From: Oleiagrimonas sp. C23AA
GTDB lineage: Bacteria; Pseudomonadota; Gammaproteobacteria; Xanthomonadales; Rhodanobacteraceae
NCBI RefSeq assembly: GCF_011759385.1
Contig: NZ_JAARLY010000014.1
Coordinates: forward strand, 1 to 34,614
Direction of reading: 5' to 3'
DNA: 34,614 nucleotides
Shown here: positions 8,401-16,153 of the stretch, piece after piece
Numbering within the stretch: the stretch's first letter is position 1
How the letters are laid out: each line of letters begins with the position of its first letter
The notes under the pieces: generated by a model
The model's database searches: none
The model's input: only the letters and a program-made list of their open reading frames with translations
Told to the model about the DNA's origin: nothing
Program-made: the position numbers and the translations under genes

Positions 8401-8913
8401 GCGGTCGGTGCGCGTCAGCTCCAGATACAGGCGGTCGGGGAACAGCGTGCGCAATTGGCCCAGTGCGGCCTGGGCCGGCGCCGGACGCTTGGCGGCGCTG
8501 CGTCCGATATGGCTTTCGCGCCCGACCAGCACGATCAGGCCTTCGGCATATTCGCGCAGCCACTCGGCTTCGACCAATGCGTGGCCGCCGCGCTGACCCT
8601 CGATCCAGGCGCGCGAGATCAGCCGCGACAGGTTCAGGTAGCCGTTGCGGTCCTGACACAGCAGGGTCAGACGATACGGCCGCGGATCATCGGGGTCGGA
8701 CAGCCAGATATCGGCGCCGGCAATCGGCTTGATGCCCTTGCCTTCGGCGGCGCGGTAGAACTTGACCAGCGCGAACAGGTTGTTCACGTCCGTCAGCGCC
8801 ACCGCCGGCATGTCCGCGCGCACGCAGCCGTCGACCAGCCCCTTGATGCGGATAGTCGAATCGACGAGTGAGAACTCGCTGTGAACGTGCAGGTGGACGA
8901 AGCGTGCGGACAT
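5416..8913 (-). CDS. dnaE: DNA polymerase III subunit alpha
   Basis: Catalytic subunit of the replicative polymerase holoenzyme. The 1165-residue protein compares with 1160 in E. coli. Domains in order: PHP domain beginning HLHVHSEFSLVD (7-18); palm/thumb/fingers with GPGRGSGAGS near 352-361 and the catalytic Asp motif PDFDIDFCMDRR near 393-404; a finger region with NKSHSAAYALVAYQTAW; a tandem helix-hairpin-helix region; an OB-fold around 980-1075 (VVAGMVTAVRKRGDTAAFVR); and a C-terminal tau-binding region. It ends LGTELKLGRLGGS. There is no frameshift or truncation. It has its own promoter upstream and is followed by accA, as in other gammaproteobacteria. Confidence 0.98.
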   Translation of the reverse strand: MSARFVHLHVHSEFSLVDSTIRIKGLVDGCVRADMPAVALTDVNNLFALVKFYRAAEGKGIKPIAGADIWLSDPDDPRPYRLTLLCQDRNGYLNLSRLISRAWIEGQRGGHALVEAEWLREYAEGLIVLVGRESHIGRSAAKRPAPAQAALGQLRTLFPDRLYLELTRTDREGEDAWNAAALNLADALDLPIVASNDVRFLREEDFDAHEARVCIHQGRVLADPKRPRDYSKEQYLKTPEQMAELFADLPEALENTVELAKRCNLELEFGTYYLPDFPVPEGHDLNSFIREEARKGLEERLTVHPLAPGKTREDYDARLERELDVIISMGFPGYFLIVADFIQWGKDNDIPVGPGRGSGAGSLVAWSLKITDLDPLPYDLLFERFLNPERVSMPDFDIDFCMDRRDEVIDYVARKYGREKVSQIITYGTMAAKAVVRDTGRVLGLGYGHVDSIAKLIPNTLGISLSEALEESADLKMRYEHEDEVRELIDLALKLEDLTRNAGKHAGGVVIGPRPLTDFSPLYAEEGGGGVVTQFDKNDVESVGLVKFDFLGLRTLTIIDWAVKAINQRHKAEGREPLDITQLPLDDPESYALFARGDTVAVFQFESRGMRELLKRAQPDTFEDIIALAALFRPGPLGSGMDRDWTDRKHGLAEVTYPHPLLEPVLKPTYGVIVYQEQVMQIAQVLAGYSLGGADLLRRAMGKKKPEEMAKQRAIFEEGAANNHIEPEVATSIFDLMEKFAEYGFNKSHSAAYALVAYQTAWLKKHYPAEFMSATLSSDMDNTEKVVTFLDECKAIGLTVLPPDVNSSVFMFTATQPDTVRYGLGAIKGVGEGACQSIASERDANGPYKDLADFCRRVDPTRFNKRVLEALINAGAMDKLAPNRASLMLQLPEAMKAADQHLRNTRTGQNDMFGASSPAAIEIELPTCDEWPLEQLLHGERETLGHYLSGHPTDPWRDVLAQLATCPLNEIEHRYQPPAPRRGGDGEENRFRRAPETPWVVAGMVTAVRKRGDTAAFVRLEDGGGAIEISLFREAFTEYSPLLTRDALLVVEGGLSIDDFSGGYQVRAKRVMGLQEACEDLARLLKIQVNGIGAPFLEGLRETLGPYRGGATPLLLSGYRNGVGQADIELGPSWRVRAAPDLVRRLRGLPGVLGTELKLGRLGGS

Positions 8914-8937
8914 CGGTCAAGCGCAGTGTGTCAGGGA

Positions 8938-8966
8938 AGCGTAGCGGCCGGGGTCGGCGCCAGCAA
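8938..8966 (-). promoter_or_regulatory. Predicted sigma-70 promoter of dnaE
   Basis: On the minus strand TTGCTG (8961-8966), a 17-bp spacer, and TACGCT (8938-8943). Transcription would start near 8931, about 18 bases before the dnaE ATG. It sits in a 187-bp gap that separates dnaE from the upstream small gene. Confidence 0.5.
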
Positions 8967-9018
8967 GCCATTGACAGCGCGGACTCATTGCGCCTTCGCC
9001 CGGCATGCCAGGGATGCA

Positions 9019-9037
9019 TGTCACGGCGTCTGTGACA
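9019..9037. promoter_or_regulatory. Short palindrome upstream of the dnaE promoter (possible operator)
   Basis: TGTCAC and GTGACA form a perfect 6-bp inverted repeat with a 7-bp spacer, about 55 bp upstream of the predicted dnaE -35. It resembles a dimeric regulator site but does not match the CRP/Clp order TGTGA-N6-TCACA. The regulator is unknown. Confidence 0.25.
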
Positions 9038-9042
9038 AATCA

Positions 9043-9084
9043 CCCGCGCTGCCGGAACCTGTCGACCAGGTAGCGCAGCGCGGG
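9043..9084 (-). terminator. Hairpin downstream of the small unknown gene (possible terminator)
   Basis: A 10-bp perfect stem, CCCGCGCTGC (9043-9052) with GCAGCGCGGG (9075-9084), encloses a smaller CCTG/CAGG hairpin. It lies 16 bp past the stop of the 128-residue gene on the minus strand. Only TGATTTG follows, so termination would be weak or Rho-assisted. Confidence 0.4.
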
Positions 9085-9100
9085 TAAGGGGCCGCGGCCG

Positions 9101-9487
9101 TCAGCTGATGCGGAAACGGCCCGTCGGCAGCCGTGAACGTGGTTCATGCGGGTCGAATGGCATGGCCTCAAGTCCCTCGCGTTGGCGCATTCTGTCGCGC
9201 AGCCACTGTTCCGGGGCGACGCGCAGTGGCGCATGGTCGGGCAGGTTCAGACGTGCGCTGAGCCGGCGGCGGTAACGGTCGAAATCGTTGTAGGCGGCGG
9301 CCTGCTGCAGCCAGAGGTCGGGCGTGGGCTCATCGGCGGCGGCAGATTCACCATCCAGGCGTTGCAGCAGCGCATCCAGCGCGGCGCGGTCGGGACAGGC
9401 GCTTTGCCAGTCGGGGTCGGCGCGCATCTGGCGCAGGGTACGGGCCAGATCGCCCAGGGTCAGGGGAGCGGTATTCAGGGGAGTCAT
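9101..9487 (-). CDS. Hypothetical protein, 128 residues
   Basis: I do not recognise this family. The ATG at 9487 has GGAGG seven bases upstream, which makes it the likely start. The predicted protein is soluble, rich in Leu, Arg and Asp/Glu, with a probable helical N-terminal half and an Arg-rich region RYRRRLSARLNL near 72-83. There is no signal peptide or membrane segment. The tail EPRSRLPTGRFRIS looks conserved-like but cannot be placed. It lies between rnhB and dnaE in the same direction, where most related clusters have the two genes adjacent. Codon use and the Shine-Dalgarno support a real gene. Confidence 0.7.
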   Translation of the reverse strand: MTPLNTAPLTLGDLARTLRQMRADPDWQSACPDRAALDALLQRLDGESAAADEPTPDLWLQQAAAYNDFDRYRRRLSARLNLPDHAPLRVAPEQWLRDRMRQREGLEAMPFDPHEPRSRLPTGRFRIS

Positions 9488-9589
9488 GGCGGGCCTCCGT
9501 AAGGGCCTGGCGTACGGCATCATCCGTGAGACCGGTGGGACCGGACAACGATGAGTGCAGCCTTGAGATGTCGCCGTGAGCTGAAGGGT

Positions 9590-10228
9590 TTAAAGTGCGC
9601 TGCCGATCAGATCCGCCTGCAGGCGTTCGCGCACCGGAGCGAAGCTGCGCCGGTGTTCATCGCACGGTCCAATGCGACGCAGCACGTCCAGATGCTCGGG
9701 TACCGGGTAGCCCTTGTGGCGGGCGAAACCGTAGTCGGGAAAGCGCTGGTGCAGGTCGACCATGTAGCGGTCGCGATGCACCTTGGCCAGAATCGAAGCC
9801 GCGCCGATGCACGCCTCGCTGCCGTCGCCACCGATCACCGCCTGCCCCGGGCACGGCAGCGCCTTGGGCAGGCGGTTGCCATCGACCAGGGCGTAGTCGG
9901 GCGTCAGGGCGAGCCCTTCCAGTGCCCGGCACATGCCGGTCATGGTGGCCTGGAAAATGTTCAGGTGGTCGATCTCGTCGCGATGCATCTCGACGATCGA
10001 CCAGGCCAGCGCGCGTTCCTGGATCTGCGGGAACAGCGTATTGCGCACGCGCTCGGTCAGTTTCTTGGAATCGTCAAGGCCGGCAATGGGCCGCGCCGGG
10101 TCCAGAATCACCGCCGCGACCACTACCGGACCGGCCAGCGGGCCACGGCCGGCCTCGTCGACACCGGCCACGCGCCAGTCTGGATCCAGCGTGTCGCTGA
10201 CACACGGCATGGGCGCACACCGGCTCAT
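9590..10228 (-). CDS. rnhB: Ribonuclease HII
   Basis: Endonuclease that removes ribonucleotides and RNA from RNA/DNA hybrids, cutting 5' to a ribonucleotide in DNA. The 212-residue protein shows [17 protein letters not shown] near 20-36 with the catalytic D-E pair, [22 protein letters not shown] with the third Asp, and [15 protein letters not shown] with the fourth metal-binding region. The ATG overlaps the lpxB stop by four bases (ATGA), indicating translational coupling with the lipid A genes. Confidence 0.96.
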   Translation of the reverse strand: MSRCAPMPCVSDTLDPDWRVAGVDEAGRGPLAGPVVVAAVILDPARPIAGLDDSKKLTERVRNTLFPQIQERALAWSIVEMHRDEIDHLNIFQATMTGMCRALEGLALTPDYALVDGNRLPKALPCPGQAVIGGDGSEACIGAASILAKVHRDRYMVDLHQRFPDYGFARHKGYPVPEHLDVLRRIGPCDEHRRSFAPVRERLQADLIGSAL

Positions 10229-11403
10229 GACAGGTAATCGTCCAGCGCCTCGGCGGCGTGCTCGGCGGGGCTACCCTGCAGGCCGCCGCGCAACGCTTCG
10301 TGCAGCTGTTCGAAGCGTGTCACCAGCTCGCCGCGACGCTCACTGTCCATGAACAGGCCGTGCACTTCGCGCGCCAAAGCCTCGGCGGTGCAGGCGTCCT
10401 GCATCAGTTCGGGCACCAGGCGCTCGTCGGCCAGGATATTGGGCAGCGCGAACAGCCGCGTCTTGATCAGGCGCAGCGCGCGCACAAAGCGGTAAGTGCT
10501 GGGAGATACGCGGTAACCGACCACCATCGGCCGTTTTGCCAGCATCGCTTCCAGGGTGGCCGTGCCCGAGGCCAGCAACACCACGTCGGCCGCCAGCATG
10601 GCGGTATGCGACTGGCCGTCGAGCACCGTGAAGGCGGAGGGCCGGCCGGTGCGGTCGATCAGCGGCTGCAGCACGGCACGGCAGGCACTGTTGGCCGCTG
10701 GCACCAGAATGCGCAGGCCGGGCAGGGCCTCAAGCAGGTGCTGCGCCGCGCCGATGAAAGGTTCCGCCAGGCGCTCGACCTCACTACGACGGCTGCCGGG
10801 CATCACCGTGAGCACCGGCTGGTGCGGCGGCAGGTCGAGCGTGGCGCGGGCGCCGGCACGGTCGGCTACCAACGGAAAGCGTTCGGCCAGCGGGTGACCG
10901 ACAAAGCGCGCATCGACGCCGTGGCGGGCATAGATGGCCGGCTCCATCGGGAACAGGCACAGCACGCGGTCGGCGGCATGGGCGATTTTCTCGGCGCGCT
11001 TTTCGCGCCAGGCCCAGACCGACGGACTGACGTAGTGCACGGTATGCAGGCCGGCCGCCTTCAGGCGCCTTTCCACACCCAGATTGAAGTCCGGTGCGTC
11101 GATGCCAACCACCAGCGCGGGACGTTCGCCGATCAGCCGGCGCACCAGTTGCTTGCGGAATTTGAGCAGACGCGGCAGTTGCGAGAGCACCTCGGCGAAA
11201 CCCATCACCGACAGCTCGTCGATGCTGTGCCAGGCTTCGAAGCCGGCCTCGGCCATGCGCGGGCCACCGACGCCGACAAAGCGCGCGCCGGGATGGCGCG
11301 CGCGCAACGCGCTGATGAGGTCGGCGCCCAGTGCGTCACCGGAGGCTTCCCCGGCAATCAGGGCGATGGTGGGGCCGGCGGTAGCCGTCGCGTCGACACT
11401 CAT
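10225..11403 (-). CDS. lpxB: Lipid-A-disaccharide synthase
   Basis: Glycosyltransferase that joins UDP-2,3-diacylglucosamine and lipid X into the tetra-acyl disaccharide of lipid A at the inner membrane. The 392-residue GT19-family protein begins with a Rossmann segment [18 protein letters not shown] and includes [57 protein letters not shown] and [20 protein letters not shown]. These are the usual signatures in the usual order. Its ATG overlaps the lpxA stop by four bases and its stop overlaps the rnhB start. Confidence 0.97.
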   Translation of the reverse strand: MSVDATATAGPTIALIAGEASGDALGADLISALRARHPGARFVGVGGPRMAEAGFEAWHSIDELSVMGFAEVLSQLPRLLKFRKQLVRRLIGERPALVVGIDAPDFNLGVERRLKAAGLHTVHYVSPSVWAWREKRAEKIAHAADRVLCLFPMEPAIYARHGVDARFVGHPLAERFPLVADRAGARATLDLPPHQPVLTVMPGSRRSEVERLAEPFIGAAQHLLEALPGLRILVPAANSACRAVLQPLIDRTGRPSAFTVLDGQSHTAMLAADVVLLASGTATLEAMLAKRPMVVGYRVSPSTYRFVRALRLIKTRLFALPNILADERLVPELMQDACTAEALAREVHGLFMDSERRGELVTRFEQLHEALRGGLQGSPAEHAAEALDDYLS

Positions 11404-12173
11404 CGCATCAGCGCGCGTTCGGAGCGTTCCAGAAACTCGACCATGGCCGCGACGTCCTCGCTGTTCTCGGCCTGCTCCATCAGCTGCTGGCGCGCTTCGG
11501 CCAGCGGCAGGCCCGCCATGTACAGCGTGCGATAGGCACGTTTGATGCCGGCAATGCGATCGGCGTCGAAGCCGCGGCGCTTCAGACCCTCGCTGTTGAT
11601 GCCGCGCGGGCGGCCGCGCTGCTCATTGGCCATCATCACGTAAGGCGGCACGTCGCCGCCGACCAGGCAGCCCATGCCGATAAAGGCGTGCGCGCCGACC
11701 TTGCAGAATTGGTGCACACCGGAGAAGCCGGCCATGATCACCCAGTCACCCACTTCCACGTGGCCGGCCAACGAAGCATTGTTGGAGAACACGGTGTGGC
11801 TGCCGACCACACAGTCGTGCGCAATGTGCACGTAGGCCAGCAGCCAGTTGTCGTCACCGATACGCGTGGCTCCGCCACCGCTGCCGGTGCCACGGTTGAT
11901 GGTGACAAACTCGCGGATCACGTTGCCGTCACCGATTTCCAGCAGTGTGGCCTCGCCATCGAACTTCTTGTCCTGCGGATCGCCGCCGACGGAGGCGAAC
12001 TGCCAGATGCGGTTGTTGCAGCCGATGCGCGTAGGGCCTTCGATGACCACATGCGGACCGATCTGCGTACCGGCGCCGATTTCCACGTTGGCGCCGATCA
12101 CCGAGTAGGCGCCGACAGTCACATCCTCAGCCAGCTTGGCGGCAGGATCGATCTGGGCGGTCGGATGAATCAT
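11400..12173 (-). CDS. lpxA: UDP-N-acetylglucosamine O-acyltransferase
   Basis: First enzyme of lipid A synthesis: transfers a 3-hydroxyacyl chain from ACP to the 3-OH of UDP-GlcNAc. The 257-residue protein is a left-handed beta helix of hexapeptide repeats (about 1-180) with a helical C-terminal domain. The catalytic His lies in AYVHIAHDC (H119, equivalent to E. coli H125). The ATG at 12173 has GAAGGA seven bases upstream and is favoured over a GTG at 12188. The gene follows fabZ by 21 bases and overlaps lpxB. Confidence 0.96.
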   Translation of the reverse strand: MIHPTAQIDPAAKLAEDVTVGAYSVIGANVEIGAGTQIGPHVVIEGPTRIGCNNRIWQFASVGGDPQDKKFDGEATLLEIGDGNVIREFVTINRGTGSGGGATRIGDDNWLLAYVHIAHDCVVGSHTVFSNNASLAGHVEVGDWVIMAGFSGVHQFCKVGAHAFIGMGCLVGGDVPPYVMMANEQRGRPRGINSEGLKRRGFDADRIAGIKRAYRTLYMAGLPLAEARQQLMEQAENSEDVAAMVEFLERSERALMR

Positions 12174-12194
12174 CGCAGCGTCCTTCACCAGCCG

Positions 12195-12665
12195 TCAGTC
12201 GTTGCGTCCGGCGCACATCAGCTCGCAGCTGGCCACTTCCTTGCCATCGACCAGCGCGCGCCCCTCGAACAGACCCATGCCGCGCAGCATGCGCTTGAGC
12301 GAGACCTCCAGGCGCAGCTGGTCGCCCGGTACCACCATCGAGGTGAAGCGCGCCTTGTCCACCTTGACCAGATAGAACAGGTTGGCCGCGCCGGCATCGT
12401 TGCCGTCGGAGGAAAGGCGCACCAGCACGCCGGCCGCCTGCGCCATGGCCTCGACGATCAGTACGCCGGGCATGACCGGATGTCCGGGGAAGTGGCCCTG
12501 GAAGAATGGCTCGTTGATGGAGACATTCTTGTAGCCGACGATGCGCTTGCCCGGCTCTACCTCGATGACCCGGTCGACCAGGGCAAACGGGTAGCGGTGC
12601 GGCAGCAGGCGCTGGATCTGCTCCACATCCACGGGCAGTTTCACGGTGTCGGACTTGTCAGTCAT
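12195..12665 (-). CDS. fabZ: 3-hydroxyacyl-ACP dehydratase FabZ
   Basis: Dehydrates 3-hydroxyacyl-ACP in fatty acid elongation and so competes with LpxA/LpxD for hydroxyacyl-ACP. The 156-residue hotdog-fold protein carries [14 protein letters not shown] and the active-site segment [20 protein letters not shown], with the catalytic His and Glu. The ATG at 12665 lies after GGAAAGGAAAACCC and overlaps the end of lpxD by eight bases (ATGACTGA). Confidence 0.97.
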   Translation of the reverse strand: MTDKSDTVKLPVDVEQIQRLLPHRYPFALVDRVIEVEPGKRIVGYKNVSINEPFFQGHFPGHPVMPGVLIVEAMAQAAGVLVRLSSDGNDAGAANLFYLVKVDKARFTSMVVPGDQLRLEVSLKRMLRGMGLFEGRALVDGKEVASCELMCAGRND

Positions 12666-13686
12666 GGGTTTTCCTTTCCAGCGCCGTGAGACGGCGCGCG
12701 AGCTCATCTAGATGCTTGAAACGGGCGGCGTTGCGGCGCCAGGATCGATTGTCCTGCAGCGGCACGCCGGAAGAGTACTCGCCCGGCTCCCTGATCGAGG
12801 AGGTCACCAGGCTCTTGGAGGTAATCGTCACGCGATCAGCCACTTCCAGGTGGCCGAGGATACCGGCATTGCCCCCCACCATGCACCATCTGCCAACTTT
12901 GGCGCTGCCGGCGATGGCCGAGCAGCCGGCCATGGCGGTGTGCGCGCCGATGTGCACGTTGTGGGCAATCTGAATCTGGTTGTCCAGGCGCACGTCCTCT
13001 TCGAGCACGGTGTCCTCCAGGGCGCCACGGTCGATGGTGGTATTGGCGCCGATCTCGCAGTCGTCGCCGATACGCACGCCACCGAGCTGCGGGACCTTGA
13101 TCCAGTGGTCGCGATCGAAGGCCAGACCAAAGCCGTCGGCGCCCAGCACCGCACCGGGGTGGATCAGCACGCGCCGGCCCAGGGTCACGCGTGCGACCAG
13201 GGTGACGCGCGCGACCAGGCGCGACTGCGCCCCGACCACGCAGTCTGGACCGATGCAGCAATGCGGGCCGATCACGGCGCCGTCCTCGACCACGGCACCG
13301 GCCTCGATCACCACCAGCGGGCCGATGCTGGCCGAATCGCTGACCTTGGCCCCCTCGGCGATCACCGCGCTGGGGTGGATGCCCGGCTGCGGCGCAGGGA
13401 GCGTCTCGAACAGCGCGGCGATCTTGGCGTAAGCCACGTACGGATCGTCGGCGATCAGTGCCGGCACGGGGCAGCTATCGGCCTGATCGGCCTTCAATAC
13501 CACGGCGCTGGCGCCGGTGCTCTTGAGCTGTGCGCCGTAGCGTGCATTGGCCAGAAAGGCCAGTTCGCCCTCGATGGCACTGGCCAGCGAGCCGACGCCG
13601 GAAATTTCAGTAGTGCCATCGCCATGCACGGCCAGGCCAAAGCGTTCGGCCAGGGTGTCCAGGCGGTGGGAGATGGATGTTTTCAC
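12658..13686 (-). CDS. lpxD: UDP-3-O-acylglucosamine N-acyltransferase
   Basis: Third step of lipid A synthesis: N-acylation of UDP-3-O-acyl-glucosamine. With a GTG start at 13686 (GGGAGG four bases upstream) the protein has 342 residues, close to E. coli (341). It has an N-terminal uridine-binding domain, a left-handed beta helix of hexapeptide repeats and a C-terminal helix (LDELARRLTALERK). The catalytic His is in NQIQIAHNVHIGAHT. A longer in-frame reading to 13827 runs back into the bamA 3' end and lacks support. A terminator-like hairpin lies just upstream, so expression may depend on readthrough from bamA or on a local promoter. Confidence 0.96.
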   Translation of the reverse strand: MKTSISHRLDTLAERFGLAVHGDGTTEISGVGSLASAIEGELAFLANARYGAQLKSTGASAVVLKADQADSCPVPALIADDPYVAYAKIAALFETLPAPQPGIHPSAVIAEGAKVSDSASIGPLVVIEAGAVVEDGAVIGPHCCIGPDCVVGAQSRLVARVTLVARVTLGRRVLIHPGAVLGADGFGLAFDRDHWIKVPQLGGVRIGDDCEIGANTTIDRGALEDTVLEEDVRLDNQIQIAHNVHIGAHTAMAGCSAIAGSAKVGRWCMVGGNAGILGHLEVADRVTITSKSLVTSSIREPGEYSSGVPLQDNRSWRRNAARFKHLDELARRLTALERKTHD

Positions 13687-13699
13687 GGGCCCTCCCCGC

Positions 13700-13728
13700 A
13701 GAAAACCCGTCGCGGGGACGGGTTTTCT
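13700..13728 (-). terminator. Terminator/attenuator between bamA and lpxD
   Basis: A perfect 12-bp stem, AGAAAACCCGTC (13700-13711) and GACGGGTTTTCT (13717-13728), encloses a 5-base loop. On the minus strand the descending arm ends in GGGTTTTCT. It begins about 50 bp after the bamA stop and ends 14 bp before the lpxD start. It could separate bamA from the lipid A genes or attenuate transcription into them. Confidence 0.6.
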
Positions 13729-13777
13729 GTATGCAAAGATGGATGTGGCCACGCGCCCGGCAAGAGGGCGCCGGCCA

Positions 13778-16087
13778 TCAGAACTGGTTGCCGAAGGTGA
13801 ACTGGATGCGCTCTTCGTAGTGACCATCGCCCGGCTGCGTGCGCACCGGCTTGGCGAAGTTGATGATCAGCGGACCGATCGGTGCCTGCCAGTGCAGCGA
13901 AATACCGACCGAGGCGTCCAGCTTGCTGGCATCGAAGCTGTTGTAGTCCTTGTACACCTGGCCGACGTCGGCGAACAGCGACACGCGCGCCGTGCGCACA
14001 TCCTTCAGGAATGGCAGCGGCAGGTACAGCTCGGTGGTGCCCTTGACCTTGAACGAGCCGCCGATGGGCTGATCGTAGCTGTAGTAAGGCACATTCTCGC
14101 GCGGACCCAGGGTGTTGTCCTGGAAGCCACGCACGTCGTTCACGCCGCCAGCGTAGTAGTTCTCCCAGAACGGGAAGGCCAGACCCTTGTCCTTGCCGTA
14201 GGTCTTGCCGTAGCCCAGCTCGCCATCGACGTACAGCACAAAGCCGCCGCCCACCGGCCAGTAGTAGTTGCCCTGGTAGTTGGCCTTCCAGTACTGCACG
14301 GTCGAGCCCGGCAGCGAGGCGTTGACCGACAGGCTTTCCAGACCGCCGTGGGTCGGCGCCCAGTAGTCGTTGCGGGTATCGTGCGTGTACGCCGTGGTCA
14401 GCGTCCAGGCATGCACCGTCTTGTGCCCGATCAGGTTCTGGTAGTCGATCAGCGACTGCGGTGTGTAGCCGGGATAGGTGTTGATCAGCGTGCTGCTGAT
14501 GCCAAGGCCCACCTGCATGGAATCGAACTCGCCCACCGGGATGCCCAGATAGCTGGAGAACGACCGCGTGCTGTTGGTGTAGTTGGCCAGGTCAGTATTG
14601 TTGTAGTCGAGCTTGGAATAGGTGGCGTTGTAGCCGATGCTGACGCCGCTGTCGGTCAGGTACGGGTTCACGTAGCCCAGACTGACGCGCTTGTAGTAGC
14701 TGCTGGTCTCGGCGCTGACGGAGAACTTGTCGCCGGTGCCCATGAAGTTGTTCTGCGACACCGAGCCGCTCAGGATCATGCCCGAGTACTGCGAGTAGCC
14801 GACGCCGAACTGCAGGCTGCCGGCCGACTGCTCTTCCACCTTGACCTTCAGGTCGACCTGGTCCGGCGTGCCCGGCACGCGCGACTTGGTGATCTTGACG
14901 TCCTTGAAGTAACCCAGGCGCTGCAGACGCACCTTGGAGCGGTCGATCGCCGCCTGGTTGTAGTAGGACCCTTCCAGCTGGCGCATTTCACGGCGCAGCA
15001 CGTCGTCCTCGGTGCGCGTGTTGCCGGAGAAGTTGATGCGACGCACATGGATGCGGTCACCCGGCTTGACGTAGAAGGTCAGATCGACCGTGCGGTCCTT
15101 CTTGTCCAGCTTGGGAATTGTTTGCACCTCGGCGTAGGCATAGCCCAGGTTGGCCAGCGTCGCCTTCATGGCCTTCTTGCTGGCCTCGATCAGTGCGCGG
15201 TTGAACTTCTGCCCCTTCTTGATGAAGACCAGATGGCGCATGGTCTTCTCGGGCAGGATCAGGTTGCCCAGCAGATGGATGTCCGAAACCTTGTACACCT
15301 CGCCCTTCTTGATGCTGGCGGTGATGTACATGTCGCGTTTGTCCGGGCTGATGGTCACCTCGGTCGAATCGACGCCAAAGTCGGCATAGCCGCGATCCAT
15401 GTAGAAGTCGCCCAGCTTCTCCAGGTCGCCGGAGAGCTTTTCCTTCGAGTACTGATCGTCCTTGGAGTACCAGGACAGCCAGTTGCTGGTGTCGGATTCG
15501 AAGTTCTTGCGGATCTGCTTGTCGGAGAACTTGGTGTTGCCGACGACGTTGATCTGCTTGATCTTGGCCGCCTTGCCCTCGCGGATTTCCAGGTCGATGG
15601 CCACGCGGTTGCGATTGAGGTGCGTGACGTGCGGAATCACCGACACGTTGTACTTGCCGCGGTTGTAATACTGGCGGATCAGCTCCTGCTGCACGCGATC
15701 GAGCGTGAGACGGTCGAAGGTCTGGCCCTCGGCGAGGCCGGCGTCCTTCAGGCCCTTCTTCAGGTCATCGCTCTTGATGTCCTTGTTGCCGCGGATGTTG
15801 AGCTTGGAGATGGACGGGCGCTCGTGCACCTTCACCACCAGGATGTCGCCCTGGCGGTCCAGCTCCACGTCCGAGAAGAAGCCGGTGTTGTACAGGGCAT
15901 GGATGGCCTGCTGCGCACCGGCATCGGTCAGGGTGTCGCCCTTGTCCACGGGCAGGTAGCTCAACACCGACCCGGCGGAAATACGCGACAGGCCGTCGAT
16001 ACGGATGTCCTGGACCACGAATGGCTGAAAGGCCATGGCCTTGGCGGACATGGAGGCGAGCAGGAGCAGGGCGGCGATACGCTTCAT
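13778..16087 (-). CDS. bamA: Outer membrane protein assembly factor BamA
   Basis: Central Omp85 component of the BAM complex, which folds and inserts beta-barrel proteins into the outer membrane. The 769-residue precursor starts with a signal peptide, MKRIAALLLLASMSAKAMA, with likely cleavage after residue 19. Five POTRA domains follow to about residue 420, then a 16-strand barrel. The barrel includes the loop-6 region VNDVRGFQDNTLGPR, whose VRGF is the conserved lid-lock motif, and it ends in the C-terminal beta-signal FTFGNQF with terminal Phe. The ATG at 16087 is chosen for the signal peptide; an upstream frame to 16126 is unlikely. No skp/ompH gene follows; lpxD comes next. Confidence 0.97.
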   Translation of the reverse strand: MKRIAALLLLASMSAKAMAFQPFVVQDIRIDGLSRISAGSVLSYLPVDKGDTLTDAGAQQAIHALYNTGFFSDVELDRQGDILVVKVHERPSISKLNIRGNKDIKSDDLKKGLKDAGLAEGQTFDRLTLDRVQQELIRQYYNRGKYNVSVIPHVTHLNRNRVAIDLEIREGKAAKIKQINVVGNTKFSDKQIRKNFESDTSNWLSWYSKDDQYSKEKLSGDLEKLGDFYMDRGYADFGVDSTEVTISPDKRDMYITASIKKGEVYKVSDIHLLGNLILPEKTMRHLVFIKKGQKFNRALIEASKKAMKATLANLGYAYAEVQTIPKLDKKDRTVDLTFYVKPGDRIHVRRINFSGNTRTEDDVLRREMRQLEGSYYNQAAIDRSKVRLQRLGYFKDVKITKSRVPGTPDQVDLKVKVEEQSAGSLQFGVGYSQYSGMILSGSVSQNNFMGTGDKFSVSAETSSYYKRVSLGYVNPYLTDSGVSIGYNATYSKLDYNNTDLANYTNSTRSFSSYLGIPVGEFDSMQVGLGISSTLINTYPGYTPQSLIDYQNLIGHKTVHAWTLTTAYTHDTRNDYWAPTHGGLESLSVNASLPGSTVQYWKANYQGNYYWPVGGGFVLYVDGELGYGKTYGKDKGLAFPFWENYYAGGVNDVRGFQDNTLGPRENVPYYSYDQPIGGSFKVKGTTELYLPLPFLKDVRTARVSLFADVGQVYKDYNSFDASKLDASVGISLHWQAPIGPLIINFAKPVRTQPGDGHYEERIQFTFGNQF

Positions 16088-16101
16088 CGTCGATTCCAGT
16101 A

Positions 16102-16135
16102 AAAAAGGCGGCTTAGGGCGCGGCATGGAGCCGCA
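16102..16135 (-). terminator. Terminator/attenuator between rseP and bamA
   Basis: On the minus strand GCGGCT (16130-16135) pairs with AGCCGC (16109-16114) across a 15-base loop and is followed by CTTTTTT (T6 at 16102-16107). It sits in the 66-bp rseP-bamA gap, about 15 bp upstream of the bamA start codon. The stem is short, so partial termination is more likely than full. Confidence 0.5.
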
Positions 16136-16153
16136 GCGAACGGTGACCTCGCC

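Noticed and set aside
5995-8871. A 958-codon plus-strand open frame across dnaE
   Set aside because: It is the antisense of a full-length DNA polymerase III alpha gene; such long mirror frames are common in GC-rich DNA. The product shows no domain and no ribosome-binding site was identified.
9019-9037. CRP/Clp binding site upstream of dnaE
   Set aside because: The half-sites are in the reverse order (TGTCAC/GTGACA) and the spacing differs from TGTGA-N6-TCACA; kept only as an unnamed palindrome.
13180-13222. Tandem VARVTL-VARVTL repeat in lpxD, suspected as a recent 18-bp duplication
   Set aside because: The aligned length equals that of E. coli LpxD in this part of the beta helix, so it is two similar hexapeptides, not an added coil.
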